NCBI GenBank assembly: GCA_000469685.2 | Contig: LS997564.1 | Span: 8,768,591-8,832,590, forward strand | Length of the DNA stretch: 64,000 nucleotides | Origin: Haemonchus contortus | Taxonomy: Eukaryota > Nematoda > Chromadorea > Rhabditida > Trichostrongylidae | Direction: 5' to 3' | In this document: positions 39,421 to 52,839 of the stretch, piece after piece | How the letters are laid out: each line of letters begins with the position of its first letter | Position numbering within the stretch: position 1 is the stretch's first letter | Translations under genes and position numbers: made by a program | The notes under the pieces: generated by a model | What the model was told of the DNA's origin: nothing | What the model saw: the letters and a program-made list of their open reading frames with translations, nothing else | Databases searched by the model: none

Positions 39421-42400
39421 CCCAGGAATCCCCGATATCACGAAACAGGACGCTAAAAATCGCCGGCAAATTACGTCCGAATCCCCTACTGCCCGGTTCG
39501 TTTGTTCTCATTAACTCGTCCCAATCACTTCGTCAATTGTTTTTCAAAGCCCTAAGCTCTTCCTTGTTCTTGATGTGTCAAAGTGCAAATAGTGGTGCTG
39601 TGTGTGTGATAAATAGAGCTGAGAAAAGGGCTGTTGCATGCGTCAAATTCTTCGCGATGCTGACGCAAATCGGCAGATCCGTTCGGTTCAGTAAGTGCAC
39701 ACAGCCAGTCCAGTGTTTATCGTTTCCACACATCCATGTGGCGGCTGTGCTCAATCATCCTTCCTCATTCCTGATTTATTTGCTTGTTTACTAGTTGATT
39801 TTTTACTTGACGGACTACAGGTTATGAGCATATTTTATGAATAGTAATCTACCTTTACTGAGTATTGGAACTACCAGGGAGTTGTAAACAGTCTTTGTAA
39901 ACCTATGCGTGAAATTCGTATTCCAAGGGTCCCAAAATAGGGCGGAATCGATCTGCTGGCTGGCTGAAATTTATCATGCCGACCATTACGATAAAGACCG
40001 ATTCCTAAAAAATTTATTAGCCATTGCCATCGTTTTGCTTGATGGTTTATTCCAGAAATCAAAAGGTCAAAGTCATTAGGATTTTTCGTCTGGCGTCATT
40101 TTATGGCCAATAAAATTGGCTAGAAATGTACATTGTTCAGTGATGAATTGAATCTCAAGCTTAGCAGCGATTATTCAAGCGTTTGTTACAGCGTTTTGGC
40201 CTACCTTTTCCCTGGAAGTTTAATTAGTTTAGATGAACTCCTATGGATCCAGAAAGTTGGCAGTAGAGAAAGGGAAAGTTTCTTTATGTTGTCTCACATA
40301 CTTTTATTTTTCTTTCAGATATTTCAGTATATATTTTTTCAGATATTTCATATATCTATTTTTCTGATTCAATGAGCTCACCTTTAAGGGTGATCATATG
40401 CATATGCAAAAATATTATACTAAGAATGAGGTAAAGTGCACTCAAATTCCACTTCAGATCATTTGTTTTGATTTTGAATAGCCGTTAATTCAGTAGTAGT
40501 TATGTAGTAGTAAAGTGTAGTAGTAAAACTGCCAACAATTTATTTTTAGCTCTTGAATTGTTTTCTTTATCGTCACCAAGCTATTCCTCCATTGCATTCT
40601 TTAATCCTTTGCTTGATTCTTCGAGAATCACCTAAAATTCTTTACAAGAGCACCTCTCGAGTAGAAACCAGTCTGCCAATGATTGAGCGTTTTTGCAAAT
40701 CTGCTATCATTTATTGAAAGAAATGACTAAGAACGGTTGCGCCGTTTACTCTCTTCTGCATACGAATGGACAGTAGGTCGATTGAGAGGGTGAGAGGGGT
40801 GTAATCCCTGTAAAGACGCCAAGCTCTTCTTTAAAACCTATTCCTATTTGCAAGGCGGTTTTGAGCAGAAGTGCCCTCACATGTCGACTTTCCTGCTGCA
40901 TGAGCATATCTCCTCAGTAGCTTGACCGCGGCGATATCGCTCCTCAGCGTAAAGTTTGCCCCTAAGTGGGCTACTTTGCTTTGGAGAGATTGCTCGTTGC
41001 TGTCGGCAGCTGTTCCGCCGTTCAGTACAAAGATCACCCAATAAAGACGATTATTCAAATTTTTATAATATGTCATGCAAATCTAAAAATATTTTGGTGA
41101 TAGAACGGTCTACGAGCGGAAACTGTTTCGAGAATTGATTCCAAATTTCATAGTTGGTAGTTGTCTACTAACGAAGGTGTAGTTTAATGCGTAAGATTTT
41201 AATAATGAAAATGTTTGGGCATCATTTGAGGTCATATATGTCTTCACGAGCCCCTTCTTTCAGCTCATGATAAAAGTAATAAATAATGTACTCTAATAGC
41301 AAAAAAACAGTGGGATTTTTGACGAAGGGGAAGGAATTGTGAGTTTCGGTGGGTAAACAGTAGCAAAATCGGTGTGCAATGATGTAGTCTGGTCCTTTTT
41401 CACTGCCTTTTTCACTCATGCCGAATGGAGACTAAAAAGGGGGCAGGTTACGGGGCTTACGGGAGGGATGGAACCTTTGGAAGAGGAAGTTTATTCATTT
41501 CTCCCTGCCTTCGTCTTGGGACCTAATATGAACAAATGGGAATTGTACTGGTAAGGGACCACGGCCCCTGACGGTACCGCGACCACAAGACCGCTTTCCG
41601 GCCTGTCCCCATTCGATTTTTACCCATTTTTCCCTTGTTTTGAGGAAAATCTATGACCGGTCCATCCGACTACGCCGATACATAACTAGACGAAAACCGA
41701 ACCTTGTCATAACATTTTTGGCGAAATGTTTATACGCCTGTTTACATGCGGATGAGCCGATAATCGCCGTCATAATCAGCCTCATTAGTTCGAAGAACTC
41801 GTCGACATTTCCTTGTTGTATGGATTGCCTTCTCAAGTTGTCGTCATTCGTCCGTTATGACCAAATAGACAAAACAGATGGCGGCCAACTTTTGCTCAAA
41901 GACCATGTTTATCGCTCCTCTTCGTCCAGAGGCAATTGAGATGTGGTCGTCGTCACGAAAAGCTGCTTACTCATATAACAGGCGCTCAAGCTCTAAGCAA
42001 ATATAATAACCACGTGTTTTGGCTATATCTTTGGCGATAAAGTTGCTGCTGAATTGATCAATATCTACTTGAAAGTATGATACTTATTATACAATCACCT
42101 CAGCGCTTGGGATCTTCTTGACGTCAGGGTTCAGCATCGCGTGGGTGCTTCCCGTCTGGCTGACTTCCTCTAGATGTTTAGCGTTAATAAATCCCGTTGG
42201 TGGGCTTGATAAGCCTGGGCGAGTTCTCAGATACTGCAACCTAGAAAAAAAAATCCCCCAGCTGGAACCAGCGTGAAGAGTACTATACGTCCCTAAGCAA
42301 ATTTTATAGCAAAATTCAAATTAATAAATCCTTTGATCTTCGCTTTCCTTACCGGTATTTGTGACCGAGTGATTGATTTGATCTACGCGGAATCGATGAC

Positions 42401-45400
42401 GGGAAAGCCTCGATTTCGTATTAGCGACGGATTGGTTCGGTTCGTTTTTCCGCCCATCGATTTCACGTGGATCCAAGAAAGTTCTTTTTCATACAATAAA
42501 GAGAATGAAAAGAATAACAAGGAATTTTTCGATTTTGAAATTGAATTCGTCTAGGAATCATGAAGCTCTTCACATTGTTTCCAGCTATAAAGTTGGTTTC
42601 CCAATTTGTCATATCTGGATGGCAGAAAGTCCTTTTGAACTAACGATGAGTGAGCTGGTACATCTATGCATTACTGACAGAAAGAAATCTTATGCATGAA
42701 CAACAACTTTCTTCAAAGGGCATGTCCAGGTGAACTTTGATGATTTCAACCGTTCTCGCTTATATCAGTACTTCTTTATGTATAACAACTGAAGTTGGTG
42801 CCCAAATAGCCCGAACCGCACGTATGATGCAGTACTTTATGGCCAGAATATTTCATTTTACAGCATAATCTTATGTCAATACGCTACGCATGTCGTAATC
42901 CCGTCGGATACATAACCGAGGTAACGAAGAAAAGACCTTGGGTACGGAAGAAGGGGAGTAGAACGAGGGTATGAGTACAATCGTCCGTTTAGAGGTGCGG
43001 CGAAATTCGTGGGGCACAGATTTGAAGTAGCGTAGATTAAAGGGATCAGTTGACCCTATTTCTCTACTCGAATTCAAACCTGTATCCCAGTAACAGGCAC
43101 TGGTGTAGTTCAAATCGCCACGGATTTTGCCGCATTCACCTCCAAACGGGCGATTGTTCCGTCTCTCGGATGGCGATTGGGCTAGTCGCCTGGAGGGTTG
43201 CGTCACAAACCTGGAACCACCGCTGGGTTACTGTAAGAACTCTGTTGCAGTCCTCAAAGCTCTTTTTGACTGATCGGAGCCAAAATGATCAGTCTGGGCT
43301 GGGAGCTTAACTTCACCCGCCATTTCTCTCCTGAGCTGCCACAGCCCGATTTCAAGCTTTTTCGTGTTTGGAGCAAATGCTGCGCAGAAAGGGGCTCTGT
43401 AGTATTAATCATTTGAACCCTTCACTGAAAGATTGGTTCGAGTTCAAAGATGGTAAGTCCATCTCACATACTACTGCCAAAAAGGACTGATTGCTTCGCT
43501 TTGAAAAACCCGACAAATTCCCTTTTGTAAACAAAATTGATGATACCGTTCAGTCCTTGTGGGAGTAGCGCTACCATTACTAATGTATGTAGAATTGGCC
43601 GTAAAAGAGGCAGCTGGCTCAACGTTCCTGACCCAGGATAACAAATTAATATTTGTAATGGCTATCGTATCTGTGTAGTCATGATCACCAAAGTTCATTT
43701 TGAAATTAATTCCGCATCAGCTGACGCTATATCACGCGATCTGATCCGAACAATAGGATTGATGTTAGAACTTTATTGTCTGCTAGCTGTTTGTATCTTC
43801 GTCGCTTTACAGCGGCCATTTTATTCAATTGCCAGCACTTGGCTGATGCTATACAAACTCATCTCACAGCTGAACGCTCTTTTGTGTAGCCTCTTCTTCT
43901 ATCACTCTTTTAACAACTACTTGAATAGAGTGGAAAGATAAGTTCTCAGCCGACGTCGTTCTTAGGTGATCAGTGAATTATCATTCCCTGGTTATGTCAC
44001 AATTTTTGTTCATCAAGTCGGCTATCCTTTCTTCTCTACGCTCTGGCGTTCCGTGCTGAGAAGAGCGGTGCTCCATCCGTCCCTCTCCCTGCGACCCATG
44101 CCCGGAACACTGTAGGACTTCGGTGTCCTCGATTCAGGTTATTAATTTCGTACATATTGTATGTATAAATCCAAAAAATGTCTAGTGAGTTACCGACATG
44201 CCCTTCTCAGGCACTAAGACCTTGCGCGGCTTTTTAAATTATTTTTTTAATGGTAAACTCAATCACATAATCACGTTAATTAATTCACAAATTTCAACAA
44301 GTAGGTGACGCGCTCATGAGATCCTCGAAATTGTTTAAAAATAATATTTAGCATAAATATTACGGATCGTATTTCGGTAGATAAGAAACCACCTTGATAG
44401 TGTGATTGTCAGACTGCTTTGAATCGAAGTAGATTCATCGGTATGGAATTTTTATTTCGCCTACGGTAAATGGGAACGTTATAATGCGTTTCAGTTGTTC
44501 GAATATAAGATGAATTTGTAGTTGAATCCATTCAAACTATGAAATTACAGTGACGTCAATGCTATGCATTCTCCCATTTGATTAGTTTTAAGCTTCAGTT
44601 TTTTCCCACGGTGGTTGACGTCAATTGGTCAAAATAGACCTCAGTAGCATCTCATAAATACTTATTAGGATCTCGAAATACCACAAGAGCAAGCAAAATC
44701 TGGCTGGCAACTGGTATTTGCTTGTTTCAGGAGAGTATAGATATACGCACTTGAGGGTAAATGGTTAAAGCATAATACTTGGAGAAATACGCAACTATTT
44801 TGTTGCCAGTCTAGTGGAACTAGAGAAACCTTCATTTACAAGAATTCCGCATTCTGGGCCCCACTGCACCCATTTTAGAAATGGGCCCTGGCTTAAAGGT
44901 TGATTTTCTAGAGGGACAGAAACGTTATTTTTGATTCAGTTGTAATTTTATATATTCAAAGTTTTGATAGACTTTGGGCACTGTGTATGGTAATTGTATA
45001 GTATTACGGTGATTTCCTGATTATTGCTGATGTATGTACTCATTTTGTAGCCCGTACTAGGGGAATAATCCAGGACGACCGCATGAACAAATACCAGGAA
45101 AGCACCCATGAGGTTGTTCATTCACACTTCTGAGGTCTATTCTGAAATTCTTTCGATTTTCCCACAATTCCTCATAGCATCGACGGTTTGAAAGGTTGTT
45201 TCCCACTGGGTGTGCTACATACGATCTCTGACTAAATTCATTTCTCTTGCTGCTTGGCTTTTTCTGATAAATATTTTTCCTCGACTGAAACACTCGGCAC
45301 TCGGCGACGGCCACGCAAAGTCACAACAAATCCCCGCCTGAATGCTTCGTTCCCATCAATAACAGCAAAACAAAAAACAACATTAATGGGAAAAGATTCC

Positions 45401-47893
45401 CATACTCTAGGGAATGTACTTTATAAAGCTTACAATTACTGTAGAATATACCTAGAAAGCCCAGTTGTCCTTTCACCCGTAATTCGTTAGCCGACGAGGT
45501 ATCGGTGACAGAATAAACATGCACTTTGCTTTGCTCAAAGGGCTAGTGAACTACAATGCCCTAGGCTTTCGTGAATAGCCGAGCGTGTGATGAGTTCAAA
45601 GTTCTCAGCACAAGCCAAATATCATGGATATGGGAACGGGCATTGCCCGATGGGCCGATGTTGGCCGTATTCCTCACTATTTTTAGTTGTAATTGGGTTC
45701 AAGCATACAGGATTTTGAGCTTTTCCCGGGACTCAATCCAGCGTAATTAAGCTCTATTCAAACCAAAGCTGGAATGAGAGCGATCGTAAATGAGTAGATG
45801 GACCTAATGGCATACGGGCTCAAGTGTTGGAGATCGGCCCACATCATAAGACAAGCTTCTTCCCTATGGGAATTTCGATTGAATAACTCGATAATTGGGA
45901 TCTACGAGGATTTTCTTTTTTTCTTTTTTTCGGAAACCTTTTCAAGACAGAAAAAAGCTCTTGAGTTCTGCTATTTTCTCATTTTATCTCTTTTCTAGCA
46001 AGCAATTTAGAAAGCTGAGCCTTTAGCTGAGCTGGAATTTTTTATTGGAATGTGAATTATTAAGCAGCCATGTGTACATAAAGCGAAATTCTATTTTTAT
46101 CCCCACAACTTAATTAGTCGTCGTATTTTTAGCTTTCCCGACGCTATTTACGGGTTCCCCATGGAGACGCCACTTCTTGGAGCTCCCTCTCCTCACAATA
46201 GTGTATCGATCGCCCAAAAAAACACCAATTCAGCTAGTGCTCAGCTGATAAATTGCTACCATTTCTGAACGAAAATCCCTGAAATGCTCACTATGTCCTA
46301 TAAAGAATGGGGTAATCAAAAAGAAGCTGCTGAAGTCCTTCAAGTCCTTTTTATTGGACTTTATTGGACTGAACGCTAAAAGAAAGAAAAACCTTCACGT
46401 TTGGTGAATCTCCTGACTTTAATCTTCTCCCACGACAAGATCCGTCTGAAAGGATTATATAGTTGCTTGTTTTTGATATCCCAAAAAGCGACGTACTCGA
46501 AGGATTTCAATTTTTCTGTCTTTCCTACAATCTCTTGTCTTCAGATCCAAAAGCACCGTTCATTATGGTAATGGTTCAGGCATCCTTCCTAGGGTGAAGC
46601 TGTGACCATCAAGGCTACCCAAGGGACGCTGTAGGGTCGAGAATAACGACCTTTGGGAATAGTTAGGGCCCCAAAACTGACTCGGCCGACTCACACACCC
46701 AAGGGCGGACGAGTTCACGCGGCATTGCAGACGCTATAGAGTTTGCATCATTCGAGAAGGGCGCACGCATTGCACGCAGGTACTTACCGTAGCCACCTGT
46801 ACGCAGTGTCACACAAATTTGGACAGCTCGTCCAAACCACCCTTCCTTGTAACTTCTGTCGCCACATTCTCGTCCACCTTGATTTTACTGCTTGTTCGAA
46901 GGCTCCTATTTCTCTAAATACGCCAATTTTCGCGCTTTCTTCGCCACCCTTGCTTTCTTCTGAGCTATCACTTCCATTATTCGTCTGAATCTAGATGCCC
47001 CACATTATCATGAACTGTGCTTCGAGCCATCACGAGAATAACCTTGTGATTATAGAAAGCTTTATAATCTCACCAAAGGATTTCACTTATTAAAGCTTGA
47101 CGCAAATCTGAAACCATATAAATGGGAGAAATGAAGAATAGTTAACAAACCTATTGAGTGCTAAGTGCAAAGTGCTCATAACCAGTATTCCGCTTGAAAA
47201 AGGTCAATATCACTAGCGTTCTAGGTAACCTCTATACAGTCGATTGATACTTTTTATATCCCGCTCAGATATTACTGTAACTAGTATTAATAATGCCATA
47301 TTATTGAATTAAGGTATGATATCACGAGGCATTTATAGATACATTTGAAATTGCGGGAAATTCCTTTTTCGTGTAATCAGTCACCATGGACAAGGCCAAC
47401 TCCTCCTTGTCGCCAATAAACCTGAAAAGAAGTCAGATTGAAGTCACGAAAACAATCTTGAGGTTCAATTTTCTTGAAAAATCGTCATACAGATATATTT
47501 GTTTTTTGTGCAGTAAAAAGTGTCCACAGTGTGCGCTTCATAGTCCGCCTCCTCGCTGAGAACACAGCAGTTATAGGAATGGATATTGATTGACTATTGG
47601 ACAGTGGCGTGAGGCGTGGGCGTGCAGGGCTGCAGGGCGTGCATGGGGCAGGCAACTCTTTGAGTAGGTTTAGGAACGGTTTAAACGAAACCATTCTATC
47701 AAGGATCAACCCTAGTTGAATGTCCGATGTGTAGATTGCTACCAGGATCAGAATCCGACACAATGTTGTGCAAAAAGCTCCATTGCTTTTGAGGTGGCAA
47801 GATTCCTGTAGAAACCACTCCTCCTTCTCAAATGGAGTAATGGGAGTAGAAGTGGTTAATGCTTTTGCATAAAAGATGATTTGCAATAGGTTG
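39421..47893. other. 8.5-kb region without a recognised gene
   Basis: No family signature or phase-consistent exon set was found on either strand. Exon-like but unsupported frames include 41651-41836 (-), 42333-42554 (+) and 42871-43206 (-). It contains three further TGACGTCA sites (42119-42126, 44551-44558, 44616-44623). It could be a large intron, a regulatory domain, or a gene that I fail to recognise. Confidence 0.4.
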
Positions 47894-48065
47894 AAGACGT
47901 CATCTTCTTTGACGTCAGTTCCCTACGACACCGTTTCCCCGCCCATCTAACCCCGCCGGGATGGCCGGCCAGTGGGCGGGGTGACGCGAGCGCGCCCTGC
48001 GCTCTTCGACCGCCGTCGTGCTCGCCTCTCCCGTCGACGGGCCTCGTCAGCCGTCAGCCGGCATT
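47894..48065. promoter_or_regulatory. GC-rich island beside TGACGTCA; candidate promoter
   Basis: TGACGTCA lies at 47910-47917 with a half-related gacgtca at about 47896-47902. It is followed by about 130 bp of very GC- and CpG-rich DNA (ccgccgggatggccggccag, gtgacgcgagcgcgcc, ctcccgtcgacggg). The arrangement mirrors the 39.2-kb island. It lies about 4.8 kb upstream of rcn-1 on the same strand sense, but no link is shown. Confidence 0.45.
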
Positions 48066-49229
48066 GCTTCGTATTTCGTCGTTAACTCAACAGACATCAC
48101 TGCAAAGTATCGATCGAATTGCTTCTTTCCTATTTGGGAAACTGAATTGGCACTGAAGTGTCCCATCACTTGTCAGTTTCACATTATTATTCACAGTTCA
48201 AGCAAGAACAGTTCCTTTTGTTCTCATATTTCGTTTTATGTACATTCATTATCAATGAGAACGTCGCGGGGATGGTCCCCAACATCACTGGAATGATGGC
48301 AATAGTTCTTCAGGCCATTGAGCATTGACGAAGCCAGTAGGCGGAATCCGTTCCTGAGGTTGATAATGGTAATGGCTCGCCCACTCGCTATATCCCTCGT
48401 AGGTATTCCATTCAACCTCCGCTCATAGACTTGTTGATTGAGTTATTAGGTGCTGAGCAATTCTTGAGTCGTAAATCACATTGGAATGGTGTTTGTGCTA
48501 GATGGACAATAGGATCGTCCAATTCGAATACGGTGGTTTTCTTTTGGGGAACATAATTCTTCCCTGTATGCATAAACATTTCGTAGTGCCCGTTGAACAT
48601 TAATCTTTGAATCTAATGCATTTATTTAGTTAGCATCTATCTTAATTTCCGATTTCACCACTTAGAACGCCTTGATTCGATTTTTGAGCTCGAATACATC
48701 GCGATGGCCATGATGAAATATGTGGCTGGGGCGTTTCAATAAATAATTCCGAATTGGAATTAGTTTATCTGGTTGGTATACTTATGCCGCGAAGCTCATA
48801 AGTACCGTCTACTTCTGAACGGACTTCACTCCACATTGTTACTTCCTACTTTTCAATTTTTGTTAGTTATTTTTCTTCTATTCTATTGTTCGTACCCCAT
48901 GGTAACAGAAATTTTTATAATATTTTAACCTTTTAGTTTTCGCATGAGTGTATACCACAGCCCTTAATTATTTGGTTGATATTATTCTCTTTGGAAAGCC
49001 ATTTGCTTCTCCTGGATAAGTTTCGGATACACGGCGCATACAACGAATGGAAAACATTAGATCCGCGTTATTTTTAGTAATTTTTGCCTCAGTGTATTAC
49101 TTTTGCACCTGTAGCTATACTTTCTAAATTACGTGCGTAGTTTTTTCCCATAACATCTAAGACGTCGGGGAAGAAGAGGAAAGCCTAGGAATAGGTTGGT
49201 AACTGAAGCGAAGAAGACACGCCCACTTT

Positions 49230-49341
49230 GGGCGGAGCTTTCCCACAGTTGACGGTACTTCCTACATAATTCCCTAACTCGATTCAGATTATATGATAGG
49301 GATATATGTAGAAAGTGCCGTCTACTGGGAAAACGCTCCGC
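49230..49341. repeat. Short imperfect inverted repeat, MITE-like
   Basis: The left arm (49230-49274, ggcggagctttcccacagtt then gacggtacttcctacataat) is mirrored by the right arm (49299-49341, gggatatatgtagaaagtgc then cgtctactgggaaaacgctc). There are about 45 bp per arm with a few mismatches and a 24-bp loop. Confidence 0.75.
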
Positions 49342-50948
49342 ACACAATAGGAGGGTCTGTTCATTTCAGTATCGACCTATTTCTACAGTTTTTTATCTAG
49401 GGAATCTTATCCATCTTTCACTAATTCGAAGATTTGATTTGTTTTGGCTGCTACGTGTACTAGACGATGTTATGTACTAATATGTTTAACCACTGGTATT
49501 TTTAGAATCAGGGTTTATTTATAAGCTAATCATCACTTAATTCAATATTTGTTCGGGCCTTCATAGCCATTCTATAAGTGTGGCAAATGCGGCTAGCTTG
49601 AGGGCCACAGCTGAGAAAGATTGATGACATTGAGTGTACCTACTCTTTATCACTGGTCAATTCACCAGTTGCCAAAAGGACTACCAGAGCTTTGGATTGG
49701 GCCGGTCTTTTTACATTTTTGCATCATTTTCTCTGGTTCTCATTTGCTCAAGTTCATGGAGAGCATTTTTCTTTCAGAAGCTTCTAATACAATTCACGGT
49801 CGTTTACGATTTACTCAAGTTATATCGGTCTTTTTTCCTTCTTTTAGTGTTACGTTTACTGCGAACGCTTCGGTTCTCTTCTCAAAAACTCTTTTTAGCC
49901 TTTAAATAAATGAATAATCAAGTGATAAACGGTACAGAGAGGGCTGGAACGGGGACAGTGGTAAGTAAACGATTGGGATGAGATTTCGCATTACTTCGTA
50001 ACAAACTTGTGTATAGCTTGCCCACTTTGTCAATAGCTCATTAACGGCCTCTGATATCGTCGTTTGGAATGAATTTCCTACTCATATCTCGTTTCGTTGT
50101 TCGCAGAATCTAATGTTGACGATCGTTAATGATGGTTACTCGAGTATAACTGTAACAACTCTGGGGCCTTTGGGTGGCGAGCTATGGGCAAAACTTTGGC
50201 CTCGGACGGCACTCGAACCCGCCGTACTTGTGAGACTTTCTCATTGCATGCTGCGGCGATATAAAAGCAGTTAAGAAAACATCAAATTAAAACAAACTCT
50301 GAAGGATGTAAGAACTGAAATTATTATTTTTGTTTCTAAATTGATGCCTATGAGCGTTGCAGAAAGGGTGGGTCGAATAGAAGACCCAGAAAGAAACTAT
50401 TACCACACACCACCACACACTAATACGGTATATGGGATTATACATCTTTCCTCTTTTTTCTTAAAGAAGTACTCGTTTTCATTTCTGCCAGAATACCTCT
50501 TAGAATAATTGCAAGGCTTTCTATCATGTTTCGTTAGTCTGCCTATTCACTCTGTACCAGGCAGCCAGTAATGCTGACCTTAAACTTTTTCGTCAGAAAG
50601 AAGTGCATGTGGAATTTTATACTTTCGCGTGGCTCATGTCAGGCAGGGAAATTGAGTCGTGCACGTTGATCCCAAAAATGTCTGCTATGTAGCAATTGTC
50701 TGAATCACAGGCATTTGATGCTCTTTTTATCTCTTTTACGAGCTTTCGCTTTCTTACTGTAATTAATCTTGTGAATATGACGATAACATCAAGTATATAG
50801 GTGAACAAAGCATGTTTTTACGGCTTGTTTCGAGGTATATTCACGTACTTGGCTTTCTAGTGGGATTTGAATGATCTTCCGAGTCTGCTGCTTGTTGTCC
50901 CTTTTTTGGCCCGAGCGTTTCGACTCACTTTAACTCATTAACGACCGC

Positions 50949-50968
50949 GTGGCCCGCCGGCGGGCCAC
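50949..50968. repeat. Perfect 20-bp GC palindrome
   Basis: gtggcccgccggcgggccac reads the same on both strands, in AT-rich surroundings. Confidence 0.9.
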
Positions 50969-51156
50969 ACCATGTCGTGCTGCTGCAGTATTTATATTAT
51001 TTATCAAGTGTTCTTATGATTTTTTTCCATGTTTTGAAGTATCAGCTGAGCTCCCAGCCATCTAGAGAATCTTGAGGAATTGCGGTCCAGGAATCATTCA
51101 TTTTCAACAACAGTCATAGGAGAAATTAAAGGTTAATGTAAGGAGGATATAAAAGG

Positions 51157-51310
51157 CGCGGTCGCCAAATGGTTAGAGCTTGTATATAATTATACTCACA
51201 AATGAAAACATGGCGAGCTTGAGTTACAGCTCCTTTTTGAGCCTGCTTCGCTGTGGCTCTCGCATAACAGTTTACACAAGAAGTGAAAGGTTCGATTCAC
51301 TTGCGTGATG
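51157..51310 (+). repeat. tRNA-like remnant with A- and B-box-like motifs
   Basis: Head gcgcggtcgccaaatggtta resembles a tRNA A-box arm, and aaggttcgattcac at about 51287 resembles a B box, but they are about 110 bp apart, too far for a normal tRNA. This may be a decayed tRNA-derived SINE distinct from the main family. Confidence 0.4.
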
Positions 51311-51442
51311 CTTAATAACTCTACAATAAATTTTGGTGCGGCACCTCTTCTTATTGTTGTCTTTCATTCCATCCTCCCTCTCCTTCATATTCAGCGAGAG
51401 ATAGGGTTTGTTATGCCTTTCGCTTAATAGTTTATCCATCTT

Positions 51443-51655
51443 CTAATCAATTTGTGGAAGGATCTTTGATCTGTAATTGTTTATTTGTGAGTCTACCTCC
51501 TGATGAAGAGCACGTGATTCCATAATTGATTCTCCAATTAAAGGCAAACACTCGGAGCTATTTTTGGTCTCCACCGTTGTCATCTGATTACGCCCGAATG
51601 CAGTGAAATCTGTATATTCCTCTTCTTCTTCCTTTCCTTCACTGATCATTTTCAT
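51443..51655 (-). other. Acidic exon-like ORF
   Basis: The minus frame begins MKMISEGKEEEEEYTDFTAF and ends YRSKILPQID before a stop. It can be extended upstream in frame by about ten codons (WDEDILLT) to a weak tttaag acceptor. Composition is protein-like. It would be a last exon of an unidentified gene. No other exon was found. Confidence 0.3.
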
Positions 51656-52839
51656 TGTGAGGAGGATATCTTCGTCCCAAACTTAAACTCGGTTAGAACT
51701 CATGCTACAACAGTTCGAGGCCATTCTTTGATAATTTTACCTAAGGCAGCCCTAGCTAAATTTCTTCAAGACAAACCCTGATTTTCTTTTTATATTTTTA
51801 TGTACACGGTATTTTCGAATACATCTGATTATGATCGGAAAGTTTTGGTATCGTACCGGTATGCATGCAAATGAAACTGCCCAATTAAGGTAGGATCACT
51901 GTTTACGCAGACTTTATTGACGGATAGCTTATTTCCAAAATTTCGTACTACAGGCATCACCCTTACCATTCACGAGAAGCTGTCTGATAGCAGAAACGGC
52001 CACAAAAGGAGTCTGTTCATGACACCATAGCATGGATTCTACTGTTCTATTATTCTGCAATTTTTCTAAGATGTTTTTCTTGTTTTTGAATTTTCCTCTT
52101 GTTCTTTTAGTTGTTTTGCCGCTCTATAATTTCGTTAGTTGCGTAGGTAAGTTAAATGTGCTCCAATAGCTTTCAGGGCTACTTGCTTTTGTTTCTTTGA
52201 AAAGAACTTTTATGACCTCTTCCAGTTTTCTTATGCTTTCTTCTGCCTCTAAAACTTTACACATAGTTTTCTTTGGTTGTTTATTTTTCCGTTTTAAATA
52301 GTCGAAGGCTATTTGAACGGGTTTTGATCGCTGACGTAGTTCACGAAGGAATGACGTCCTAACAAAAGAAGTTTAGTCATACTTTACACAACTTTGTATT
52401 GCGCAAGGCTTTTTATGCTGAATGGCGCAAAGCAGCAGAAAGTATGTAAACAGCTTCACATCTTCTTTGTAAATACCACTTTGCACGAAAATCTTGAGAA
52501 AGCTCTGATCTCACACCCATCTGAGTTGATCTTGGTGATGCCTTCCCCTCGACATTCTCCCGCTGTAGTTTAAGTAATCTGTCCCAAATGTGCAGTTAAA
52601 ATCTCATTTCCTGTTTTGGGCGAATGTGAGTTCGAGAAGGGAAAGGTGAAGTCCGGATGGTTGACACTTCGCCGTACTCGGTACTTTTTTTTGAATCACA
52701 TCACATTGCTATATTCTGTTGATACTTCTTCGTTAGATCTTACTTTCCTTGTTCCGTTACGCGTTTTCCGTATCGTATACAATAGTCACGCACAGTTGCT
52801 GAGGAAACATTTGGAAAAGTTCAAAGTTTTGCAGGCAAT

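Larger units (their letters stand above)
48066..52839. other. Region upstream of rcn-1; no gene resolved
   Basis: It contains a MITE-like inverted repeat (49230-49341), a 20-bp perfect palindrome (50949-50968), tRNA-like decayed segments (about 50160-50280 and 51157-51310) and an acidic exon-like minus ORF (51443-51655). An acceptor ttttgcag just before the rcn-1 start implies either a 5' UTR intron reaching into this region or SL trans-splicing. Confidence 0.45.

Noticed and set aside
42871..43310. Opposed ORFs suspected to be a second LINE fragment
   Set aside because: No endonuclease or reverse transcriptase motif could be matched on either strand.
43681..43941. Hydrophobic ORF resembling a receptor segment
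   Set aside because: Hydrophobicity follows from T-rich sequence; no conserved motif and no flanking exons.
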